Below the pieces are notes generated by a model, which saw only the letters and a program-made list of their open reading frames with translations, was not told the origin of the DNA and did no database searches. Source: Rhodospirillaceae bacterium LM-1 (GTDB lineage Bacteria; Pseudomonadota; Alphaproteobacteria; Rhodospirillales; WMHbin7). Taken from it: a stretch of DNA of 64,000 bases. This document shows positions 8,663 to 16,424 of this stretch, piece by piece (the first letter of the stretch is position 1; every line of letters begins with the position of its first letter). The position numbers and the translations under genes are program-made. Location: the NCBI GenBank assembly GCA_902725215.1, contig CACUVI010000026.1, positions 124,001 through 188,000 of the forward strand, read 5' to 3'.

Positions 8663-10034
8663 CCACCCGTTCGATCACGCCCTTCCAATCGCCCGGCCTG
8701 GATTGGCGAAACAGGCGCATCGTCGGGTACCAAGGCGTTTCTTCGCCTTTCAGGCCCCAGCGCCAATCGGGGGCATAAGGAATCAGCGTCCAGACCGGAC
8801 GGCCCAGCGCGCCCGCCAAATGGGCAGGCGCGGTATCGGCGCTGATCAACAGGTCAAGACCGGCGATGGCGTTGGCGGTGTCGCTAAGATGGCGGATGGC
8901 GGGCGCTAGATCACGCATGCCGACGGGCGGGTTTCCCTTGCCGATCTGCAGGGAATAGGCGCTGATCCCTGGCAAGGCCAGCAGAGGGGCTAGAAGATCG
9001 GGAGAGAGCGAGCGGTTCTTGTCGTTGGCATGTCCCGCCCTTCCTGCCCAGACGAAGCCGACCTTAAAGCCGCCTTCCAGGGCCAACGGCTTTTCTGCCG
9101 ATAGATAGGGCGTCTTGGCGAAAAGTTCGGGCGCCTCCAGCCCCAGCTCCAAGGGCAGCGACAAGAGCGGGCAGTGCGCGTCATGTGCGGGCAGCGCTTG
9201 GCTTTCGTCCACCGTCTCGCAAAGCGGCGCGAACAGGCTGTGCATCGCCCGGTCGCAGGCCAGGATCAGCTTGCCCGCCTTCTTGGCCGCCAGGGGCAAC
9301 AGGCGGGCGAATTGAATGGCGTCGCCGAATCCTTGTTCGGCCATGATCAGCAGGGTTTGGCCGGGCATCGCTTGGCCCGTCCAGCGCGGCATGGGCGAGG
9401 GCGCAGCGGCGGGCAGGCGCACTTCATAGGCGGCAAAGCCGTCTTGCCAGCGGCCAGCCAGAAGCAGGGCATGGGCGCGGTTGAGTGCCGCCTCGCGCGA
9501 TCCGGGGGCCAGTTCAAGCGCTTGGTCCAAAAGGGCGAGGGCTTCCTGGGGCCTGCCGCTTTCATGCAGAGCTAGGCCTAGATTGTTCAACAGTTGCCAG
9601 TTGCCCGGACACTCCTCGATCCCCTGGCGCAAAATGAGGATGGCTTCTTCATGGCGGGCGTCGGCCAGCAGCAGGTTCGACAGATTTAGCCTAGCCGCCA
9701 TATGGTCAGGCTTCAGCAGCAGGGCGCGCTTTAGCCAAACCGCTGCTTCAGAGGCAGCCCCCATGGTCTTCAAGACCAGCCCCATCGTGGCGCAATCTTG
9801 CGCGTCCAGGGGATCGATCGCCCTTTCCAACCCCTTCAGGGCTAGGTCGTTCTTGCCCTGAGACAGGCGGGCGGTCGCCAGATCGCAGCGATAGGACGAA
9901 ACGGCTGGGTCCAGCAACACGGCCTTGGCAAAGCAGATTTCCGCCAGGGCGAAATCGCTGGTGCCATAAGCCTGGGCCGCCAGGGCTGCCGCCTGGGCGG
10001 CAAGTTGGCGAGAGGAGAGGGCTTCTTGGGTCAT
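8601..10034 (-). CDS. TPR protein with GT9-like glycosyltransferase domain
   Basis: A protein of about 477 residues. Residues ~1-215 are TPRs (for example LLNNLGLALHESGRPQEALA). The rest is the same heptosyltransferase-like domain as in the gene at the left edge, with AEQGFGDAIQFARLLP, ISADTAPAHLAGALGRPVW and a terminal WRWGLKGEETPWYP block. I place the start at the ATG at 10034 (MTQEALSS); an in-frame ATG at 10046 is equally possible, and neither has a strong ribosome site. It runs convergently with the GT4 gene, overlapping by 62 bases, and divergently from fliK. Function is inferred as a glycosyltransferase that recognises a protein or glycan partner through its TPRs. Confidence 0.75.
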   Translation of the reverse strand: MTQEALSSRQLAAQAAALAAQAYGTSDFALAEICFAKAVLLDPAVSSYRCDLATARLSQGKNDLALKGLERAIDPLDAQDCATMGLVLKTMGAASEAAVWLKRALLLKPDHMAARLNLSNLLLADARHEEAILILRQGIEECPGNWQLLNNLGLALHESGRPQEALALLDQALELAPGSREAALNRAHALLLAGRWQDGFAAYEVRLPAAAPSPMPRWTGQAMPGQTLLIMAEQGFGDAIQFARLLPLAAKKAGKLILACDRAMHSLFAPLCETVDESQALPAHDAHCPLLSLPLELGLEAPELFAKTPYLSAEKPLALEGGFKVGFVWAGRAGHANDKNRSLSPDLLAPLLALPGISAYSLQIGKGNPPVGMRDLAPAIRHLSDTANAIAGLDLLISADTAPAHLAGALGRPVWTLIPYAPDWRWGLKGEETPWYPTMRLFRQSRPGDWKGVIERVATELEKAARSGNPSPTSSSG

Positions 10035-10058
10035 CGAGGGCACCATAACCCATCCCAG

Positions 10059-10079
10059 ACCCGGCACAAAATGCCGGGT
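10059..10079. repeat. Hairpin in the leader of the TPR gene upstream of fliK
   Basis: A perfect 8-base inverted repeat, ACCCGGCA and TGCCGGGT, with a 5-base loop lies in the 220-bp gap between the divergent TPR gene and fliK. It would sit in the 5' untranslated part of the minus-strand mRNA. It could be a leader structure or an operator. No convincing promoter was found in the gap. Confidence 0.5.
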
Positions 10080-10255
10080 TTGGGGTGGTCTGGTGGCAGG
10101 AAGTGCCGCCCGCCAGAATCCCTCCCGCCCCAGCGGCAAGAAAAAAGCATGTAAAACCAATGCTCTGCCAGGAACGTCAGGGGCTTGGACCAGTTGGCCC
10201 GGCCTTTGCTGAGTAAAAAGCCGACGTGTCACCGCGTGACAAAAGGACGAGAACC

Positions 10256-12079
10256 ATGCAGGTAAATCCAACAAAGTCGAACCCGGCGGCCAGCCCGGTC
10301 GATGGTTTGATCGCAGAAAAAACCGCCGCTCAATCGGCTGCCGAGGCTTTTGCCGCGGTCTTGGCCAAGGCGGGGTTGAATGTGCAGGCCGGCATGTCGG
10401 CCAGCCTGCAAGCGCCTGCAAGTCTGGCTCCGGTGATCGAAAAACATCAGCGCATCGAGGTTCGCGACGCGTCTCGGAGCGAGGCTCGCCCGGCGAACGA
10501 CAAGGCCGTGGCCCGCGGCCGCGACGAGGACAAGACAACCGGCCAGGAGCGCGCCCAGGAAGTGCGCCCCGAAGGCAAGCCCGCCGCCAAGGCGGACAAG
10601 GGCGAGCGCGCTGGAGAAGACCGCAAATCGGTCGAGCGCTCGGATGGCGCTTCCGACGCTGGCGACGAGCAGGTGGAATCGGGAGGCGAGACGCAGGTTG
10701 TCGCCAACCAAGCCGATGGCGAGGCTGGCGAAACGGTCGCTGCGGGCGCCAACGACAAGGCGGCCATGGTGGCCGCAGTCGAGGAAAAGACGGCGGCGGT
10801 CATTGCCGTCATGTCGGCCCAGCCGGTGGCGCAGGACCCCAAACTGGTCAAACAGGGCAACGATCAGGCCGTGCAAACGGCGCAGACCAATATGGCCGTT
10901 GACGGCGAAACGGATGGCGACGTCGTGCTGGCGCAGGCCGGACAGGAAGCGAAGTCGGATGCCGGTCCCAAGGCCGCCGTTAAGACCGTTTTCAACCAAG
11001 ATGACGGCTCGCAGGAGTTCGAGCAGGCGGTCATCTCGCTGCGCCCAGCAGCCGCCAACGCCAACGCCGCCAAAACGGCGCAGGTGGGTGAACAGGCGGC
11101 TGAGACGCAGAACGTCGCCAATCCCGAAGCCGACCGTCAGGCAGCCATGCTGTCTCGCATCGTAGGCGAGCGCGGCCAAGTTTCTATCGAGTCGGCGGGC
11201 AAGAACGCCCAGCCCGTTTCGCAGCCCAGCAGCATGCTGACCACCGGCCTGCTGGCCGTCGAAACCCAGACACAGGACGCCGTCGCGGGGGCCGAGGGCG
11301 GCTTCTCGAATGGCGCCGATCTGGGTGGGAACTTGGCGCAGAACGGATCGGGCAAGAACGCCAACGCCGCCCAGGCAGCGATGCCCGCCAACGCGCAGTT
11401 GGGCGCTGGGGTTGCGGCGACGGCCCAGAATCAAACGGGCGGCTTCTCTGCAGCATTGGTCGGCGCCCAGGCGGGGGCAGGCGAAGGTGGGGCGGAAATT
11501 CAGGGCGTTCAGGGCGCGCAAGGCAGCCAGTCGGCTTCCAGCGCCCAGCAGGCGACGAACGGCATGGCCCAGGCGCAGACGCCGCAAGAGGCGCGCGCCG
11601 CCAATGCGGCCCAGGCCGCCGAAAAGCCGCACGAGCTTAAGCAGCCCGTGCCTGCCAAAGAGATCATGGATCAGATCAACGTTCAGATCAGCAAGGCTGC
11701 AAAGGAAGGGCTGGACAAGATCACCGTGCAGATGCGTCCCGAGGCGCTGGGCCGGGTCGAGGTGCAGCTGAAGCTGGGCACAGACGGACAATTGAGCGCG
11801 CTGATCGTGGCGGACAAGGCGGAAACGCTGGAAGCCTTGAAGCGCGACGCGTCGCAGCTTGAGAAATCGCTGGCCGACGCCGGATTCAAGACCGATCAGG
11901 GATCGCTTCAGTTCAGCCTGCGCGGCGAGCAGCAGGGAAATCAGCAAAAAGCCGAAGGCGGCAAAGGCCTGAACGGGTTCGAGCGCGGCCAAGCGTTGGA
12001 CGAAGCCAGCGCCGAGGAAGCCATCGCACAGTCCCGTCCGCGCGCCTCGTCGCGTTCCGGCGTCGATATCAGCGTGTAA
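10256..12079 (+). CDS. fliK: Flagellar hook-length control protein
   Basis: A 607-residue protein. The long N-terminal part (~1-460) is low-complexity, rich in Ala, Gln, Glu and Asn, as is usual for the ruler region of FliK. The conserved C-terminal domain follows at ~475-560, with KITVQMRPEALGRVEVQLKL and LEKSLADAGF. FliK is exported through the flagellar type III apparatus, measures the hook and triggers the switch to filament export. The ATG at 10256 has AAGGA nine bases upstream; a GTG at 10226 is in frame but less likely. It begins the fliK-flgD-flgE operon, with 11 bases to flgD. Confidence 0.9.
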   Translation: MQVNPTKSNPAASPVDGLIAEKTAAQSAAEAFAAVLAKAGLNVQAGMSASLQAPASLAPVIEKHQRIEVRDASRSEARPANDKAVARGRDEDKTTGQERAQEVRPEGKPAAKADKGERAGEDRKSVERSDGASDAGDEQVESGGETQVVANQADGEAGETVAAGANDKAAMVAAVEEKTAAVIAVMSAQPVAQDPKLVKQGNDQAVQTAQTNMAVDGETDGDVVLAQAGQEAKSDAGPKAAVKTVFNQDDGSQEFEQAVISLRPAAANANAAKTAQVGEQAAETQNVANPEADRQAAMLSRIVGERGQVSIESAGKNAQPVSQPSSMLTTGLLAVETQTQDAVAGAEGGFSNGADLGGNLAQNGSGKNANAAQAAMPANAQLGAGVAATAQNQTGGFSAALVGAQAGAGEGGAEIQGVQGAQGSQSASSAQQATNGMAQAQTPQEARAANAAQAAEKPHELKQPVPAKEIMDQINVQISKAAKEGLDKITVQMRPEALGRVEVQLKLGTDGQLSALIVADKAETLEALKRDASQLEKSLADAGFKTDQGSLQFSLRGEQQGNQQKAEGGKGLNGFERGQALDEASAEEAIAQSRPRASSRSGVDISV

Positions 12080-12090
12080 GGAAAACGACC

Positions 12091-12771
12091 ATGACGACCA
12101 CAACCAACATTCTCGGGACCGGCCAGGGCACAGGCGTCGTCGAGGCGACCAAGGCTTCGAAGGCCAAGGATCAGCTGGCCGCCGACATGAACCAGTTCCT
12201 GACGCTGCTGACGACGCAGTTGGCCAACCAGGACCCGTTGTCGCCAATGGACTCGACCGAATTCACCAATCAGTTGGTGCAATACGCCAACGTCGAACAG
12301 AACATCCAGACCAACGAAAATCTGGAAAATCTGATAGCCGTGCAGCAGTCGGCTATGACGCTGTCCAGCGCCAACTATATCGGCAAGACGGTCACCGTGA
12401 CGTCGGACGTGTTGCCGCTGCAAGACGGCAAGGCCACCTTCGGCTACAACTTCGACGACGTTCCCGAACAGGCGACTGTCGTGATCACCAACAGTTCCGG
12501 CAACATCGTGAAAGTGCTTTCGCCCGATCTGTCGAAGGGCACGCATGCCGTGGAATGGGACGGCAAGGACGACAACGGCACGCAGCTTGCCGACGGCGCC
12601 TACAAGGTTCAGATCATGGCGCTCAAGGCCAATGGCGATGCCATCGAGTCCAGCGTCGCCGTCACGGGCAAGGTCACCGGCGTTTCCGTCTATGGCGGAG
12701 AAGTCACGTTGAAAATGGGCAGCGCCTCGGCGTCGCTCGCAGATGTTCAGTCGATCGATCAGTCCTTGTAA
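12091..12771 (+). CDS. flgD: Flagellar hook assembly scaffold FlgD
   Basis: A 226-residue hook-capping protein, needed for polymerisation of FlgE at the tip of the growing hook and lost from the finished flagellum. The N-terminal FlgD signature is visible as MNQFLTLLTTQLANQDPLSP and TEFTNQLVQYANVEQ (residues ~31-70). The FlgD Ig-like/Tudor part follows, including GTHAVEWDGKDDNG. A purine-rich AAGGAAAAC precedes the ATG. It is co-transcribed with fliK and flgE. Confidence 0.94.
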   Translation: MTTTTNILGTGQGTGVVEATKASKAKDQLAADMNQFLTLLTTQLANQDPLSPMDSTEFTNQLVQYANVEQNIQTNENLENLIAVQQSAMTLSSANYIGKTVTVTSDVLPLQDGKATFGYNFDDVPEQATVVITNSSGNIVKVLSPDLSKGTHAVEWDGKDDNGTQLADGAYKVQIMALKANGDAIESSVAVTGKVTGVSVYGGEVTLKMGSASASLADVQSIDQSL

Positions 12772-12803
12772 GGACCGCTCAGGAATAGGATTAGGAGGGT
12801 AAA

Positions 12804-14660
12804 ATGAGCCTCTACGGTGCACTTTTCTCGGGCGTTTCCGGCCTCTCGTCGCAAGCCAGCGCCATGGGCGCCATCTCGGACAACGTGACCAACGTCAATA
12901 CGATTGGCTACAAGGGAACCAAGGTCAACTTCCAGACCCTGATCACCAAACAGGTGTCGTTGACCAAGTACTCGCCGGGCGGCGTGCAATCGAAACCGCG
13001 CGCCCAGATCGACGTGCAGGGCCTGTTGCAGTCCACCTCCTCGGCCACCGATATCGGCATGTCGGGCCAGGGCTTCTTCGTGGTCAATGCGGTGTCCGAC
13101 CCGGCTGCCGCGTCGGGCGGCTTCTTCGGCTATACGCGCGCAGGCTCCTTCAAGGCCGACAAGCAGGGCTTCCTTCAGAATGCCTCGGGCTTTTATCTGC
13201 AAGGCTGGCCTTTGATCCGCGCCACCTCGTCGGCGCCCGCCTCCTCGATCCTGACCATCGAGGACACGAATTACATGCGGTCCTACATCAATGACGACGG
13301 CACCTATCACTATGTCAACGCCAACATCGTCAGTCCGCAGGAATTGAAGGGTCTGAATCTAAACACCATCGGTGGCACGGCCACGGCGACCGCCGCCATC
13401 CGCATGGGCGCCAACCTGCCTTCGGAAGATCCGATCTACGATCCGACCTCGCCCGACAATGGCGGCCAGCATCAGACCAGTATTCTGATCTACGACTCGC
13501 TGGGCAATCCGCACAACACGGATTTCACCTGGACCAAGACGGCAACCAACACCTGGAACATCGAGGCGGCCCCGCCCCCGCATTCCACGGTCATCACGGC
13601 GCAGTTCGTCGATGGCGCAGGCACCACCACGAACTACTGGTCGCAGGGCCAAATCGAATTCGCGGGTGATTTTTCAAGCTCGGCGATTACCGGCATCAAT
13701 GGCGACAGCATTCAGATCAACGGCACCTCCTACGACTTCTCGTCGGCGGATTCTCCTTGCTCGACCGGCCTGATCGAAATCGGCGGCTGCAACAGCTGGG
13801 GCGATCTGGTGGCCAGAATCAAGACGGCCATCGATTTTACCGAAGCGGCGGCCACCACGTCTTATAACGGCTATCAGGACAATGCCGGGCGCTTCTTCCA
13901 GGACGGCGCCTCGACCAACCGCCTTCTGATCCGTCAATATTCGACCCAGGCCGCTGTTTCGATTGCTGGAGCGGTCGATGCGACCAGCAACGGTCTGGCC
14001 CTTTATCTGCGCCAGTACAGCCAGTGCAACACGACCGACGGCACCAGCTACAGCGTTCAGCTGCTTGACGCCGGCGCGAATTTCTACGACCAAAGCACCA
14101 TCGACTTCAACGGCAACGGCACGCCCGACAACATCAACGTCAACACATTGGACATCCGTTGGGCCAACGGCGCGCAGAACATGGATGGCGCCACCAGCTC
14201 GAAACCCAGCATCTTCCTGGGCAACCAGAACTTGGCCGACGGTATGACGCAGTTGTCGGGCAATTATCAGGTGACCTACATCACCCAGGACGGCGCCAAG
14301 TTCGGCAACTTCTCGGGCGTATCGATCGGCGACGACGGCGTGGTGACCGCCCTGTTCGACAACGGCGTGCGCCGCCCGGTGTATCAGATACCGGTTGCCA
14401 CCTTCGTCAATCCGAACGGCATGGAATCGTTGACCGGCAACACCTTCATCGAAACCGACACTTCGGGCGCCTACACCTTGCGCTCGGCCAAGGAAGCGGG
14501 CGCTGGCTCGATCGCCTCGGCCTCGCTGGAATCCTCCACCGTCGATCTTGGCGAAGAATTCACCAACATGATCGTGACCCAGCGCGCATATTCCGCCTCG
14601 GCCAAGATCATCACCACTTCCGACCAGATGCTTGACGAACTGGTCAACATCAAGCGTTAA
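12804..14660 (+). CDS. flgE: Flagellar hook protein FlgE
   Basis: A 618-residue hook protein, longer than the ~400 residues of enteric FlgE because of an expanded variable middle. The N-terminal rod signature SLYGALFSGVSGLSSQASAM and the ISDNVTNVNTIGYKG motif are clear. The C-terminal coiled segment contains FTNMIVTQRAYSASAKIIT and ends in LDELVNIKR. A strong AGGAGG precedes the ATG. It is unusual in having at least three cysteines in the middle region (DSPCSTG, IGGCNSW, YSQCNTT), since exported flagellar axial proteins usually avoid cysteine. Confidence 0.94.
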   Translation: MSLYGALFSGVSGLSSQASAMGAISDNVTNVNTIGYKGTKVNFQTLITKQVSLTKYSPGGVQSKPRAQIDVQGLLQSTSSATDIGMSGQGFFVVNAVSDPAAASGGFFGYTRAGSFKADKQGFLQNASGFYLQGWPLIRATSSAPASSILTIEDTNYMRSYINDDGTYHYVNANIVSPQELKGLNLNTIGGTATATAAIRMGANLPSEDPIYDPTSPDNGGQHQTSILIYDSLGNPHNTDFTWTKTATNTWNIEAAPPPHSTVITAQFVDGAGTTTNYWSQGQIEFAGDFSSSAITGINGDSIQINGTSYDFSSADSPCSTGLIEIGGCNSWGDLVARIKTAIDFTEAAATTSYNGYQDNAGRFFQDGASTNRLLIRQYSTQAAVSIAGAVDATSNGLALYLRQYSQCNTTDGTSYSVQLLDAGANFYDQSTIDFNGNGTPDNINVNTLDIRWANGAQNMDGATSSKPSIFLGNQNLADGMTQLSGNYQVTYITQDGAKFGNFSGVSIGDDGVVTALFDNGVRRPVYQIPVATFVNPNGMESLTGNTFIETDTSGAYTLRSAKEAGAGSIASASLESSTVDLGEEFTNMIVTQRAYSASAKIITTSDQMLDELVNIKR

Positions 14661-14686
14661 GTTTAGCCAGTGGTTTTTCGCCATCG

Positions 14687-14724
14687 GCCCTCAGCTAGAA
14701 AAGCTGGGGGCTGAAGGCTTTCTT
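14687..14724 (+). terminator. Probable terminator after flgE
   Basis: A 10-bp stem, GCCCTCAGCT with AGCTGGGGGC (one G-T pair), has a 5-base AGAAA loop. It begins 26 bases after the flgE stop and is followed by GGCTTTCTT. The T tract is weak, so termination may be partial. Confidence 0.5.
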
Positions 14725-14750
14725 AAGCACTGGATTGCTAGAATCCCGCC

Positions 14751-16424
14751 ATGGGCAATGTCCGCGATCTATTGAACGGCGCCATCGAAGCCTACCAGCA
14801 AGGGCGTCACGACAAGGCCCAGCAACTTGCCTTGCTGGCGCTGGACCAGGACGCAAGCGACGTTCAAGCCCTGACCTTGTTGGGGTCCGTGATGAGCGAG
14901 ACGGGTCAGCGAGAGGCGGCGCTGGTCCATCTGGCGCGCGCCTTCGAACTTGCCCCCAACGACGCCACCGTCGCTCTGGCCTATGGCAAGGCGCTCAGGG
15001 AAGAAGAGAAATTCACCGAGGCCGAGGCGGTGCTGGCCAAGGCGGCGCAATTGGCGCCGGATGACGGCGGCATTCTGGCCGAACATGGCATGAGCCTGCG
15101 CGACCTGATGCGCCTGGACGAGGCCGAGGCGCGGCTGCGCGCCGCCGTGGCCCTGCCAAGCGGCGGGCCGCGCAAATATGCTGGGCTGGGGCTGATCCTG
15201 TTCGAAACCGGCAGGCCCGACGAATCGGCTGCCTTCATGCGCCAAGCCGCCAACCTCATTCCTAACGATGCCGAAATCCTGACCCACTTGGCGCTCGCAC
15301 TTCAGGATCTGGGGCGCTTGTCCGAAGCGGAAGGCATGTTTCGGCGCGTGTTGGAGCTGGCGCCCAAAGGCGATCACGAAGAGGCCAGACGCCAGCGCGG
15401 CGTCTATACCGGCAATCTGTCGCTCAATTTGCTGTCTGGCGGCAAAATCGCCGAAGGCTGGGACCTGTTCGAAGCCAGGGCGGCATTCCCCAATTGGAAG
15501 CGCAGCCAGCGGCGTTATCCTGTGCCGCTATGGACCGGGCAGCGCTTTGACGGACAGACATTGCTGGCTTGGCGCGAACAGGGGTTGGGCGACGAAATCC
15601 GAATGGGCGGTTGCGTTTCGCAATTGGCGCGATTGGGCGGCCAAGTGGTGCTGGACTGCGATTCCAGGCTGGAAACTCTTTACCGCCGCTCGTTTCCAGA
15701 CATATCGGTGCGCGAGGCCGGGCCGCATGGCGACTTGAAGTTCGATTTGCATGTGCCCATCGCCTCGTTGCCGCGATTCTTCAGGCGACGGATCGAGGAT
15801 TTTCCAGGCCCCGTCGCCTATCTGAAACCCGATCCCATCCTGGTCGAGAAGTGGCGAGCAAGGCTGGCCGCCCTGCCCGGCAAGATCAAGGCGGGCATCT
15901 GCTGGAAGACCGGCGTCACCGCCTCTCACCGCCTGTGGAACATCTCAAGCCTTGAAAGCTGGGCGCCCTTGCTGCGCATGCCAGATGTCGGTTTCGTCAA
16001 TCTGCAATATGGCGATTGCGAGGCGGAATTATGTGCGGCCGAACAGGCGCAAAAAATCACTGTCCATCGCTGGCCCGATCTTGATCTGAGGAACGATCTT
16101 GAAAATGTCGTGGCCTTGATCAAGGCGCTCGATCTGGTGGTCACGGTGGGAACGGCGGTCAATGACTTGGCGGGCGCTGTGGGCTGCGACACTTGGCTGA
16201 TCTTAAAGACGCCGCATTACGACATGATGGGGACCGACCGTTATCCCTGGTATCCAGCCACGCGCGTTTTTCCAAGGCCCTGGAATCTCGCTTGGTCGCG
16301 AGCGATGGCCCGCGTCGCCATGGCGATGAAGGAAAGGCTGGGGGAAGAAAGCGGGCGCAACGCGTCCTGCCCCTGCGGTTCGGGCAAGCGTTTCAAACAT
16401 TGCTGCGGGGCGGAAGGGCTTTGA
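14751..16424 (+). CDS. TPR/GT9-like protein with C-terminal SEC-C zinc motif
   Basis: A 557-residue protein with three parts. TPRs cover residues ~1-215. A GT9-like region (~235-525) contains WREQGLGDEIRMGG, the TAVNDLAGAVGCDTW stretch and a PWYPATRVF signature. The last 20 or so residues hold a SEC-C motif (NASCPCGSGKRFKHCC), the short zinc-binding module known from the SecA C-terminus. The motif normally contacts SecB or ribosomal proteins in SecA, so here it may direct the enzyme to nascent or export-bound proteins; that is inference. It follows the flagellar hook operon on the same strand, and its last 32 bases, which encode part of the SEC-C motif, overlap the opposite-strand gene. Confidence 0.78.
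   Translation: MGNVRDLLNGAIEAYQQGRHDKAQQLALLALDQDASDVQALTLLGSVMSETGQREAALVHLARAFELAPNDATVALAYGKALREEEKFTEAEAVLAKAAQLAPDDGGILAEHGMSLRDLMRLDEAEARLRAAVALPSGGPRKYAGLGLILFETGRPDESAAFMRQAANLIPNDAEILTHLALALQDLGRLSEAEGMFRRVLELAPKGDHEEARRQRGVYTGNLSLNLLSGGKIAEGWDLFEARAAFPNWKRSQRRYPVPLWTGQRFDGQTLLAWREQGLGDEIRMGGCVSQLARLGGQVVLDCDSRLETLYRRSFPDISVREAGPHGDLKFDLHVPIASLPRFFRRRIEDFPGPVAYLKPDPILVEKWRARLAALPGKIKAGICWKTGVTASHRLWNISSLESWAPLLRMPDVGFVNLQYGDCEAELCAAEQAQKITVHRWPDLDLRNDLENVVALIKALDLVVTVGTAVNDLAGAVGCDTWLILKTPHYDMMGTDRYPWYPATRVFPRPWNLAWSRAMARVAMAMKERLGEESGRNASCPCGSGKRFKHCCGAEGL

Noticed and set aside
10088..10110. Sigma-54-like TGGCAGG...GC upstream of fliK
   Set aside because: The spacing between GG and GC is one base off the -24/-12 rule and the distance to fliK is long.
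10226..10255. GTG start ten codons upstream for FliK
   Set aside because: It has no ribosome site, while the ATG at 10256 follows AAGGA at good spacing.
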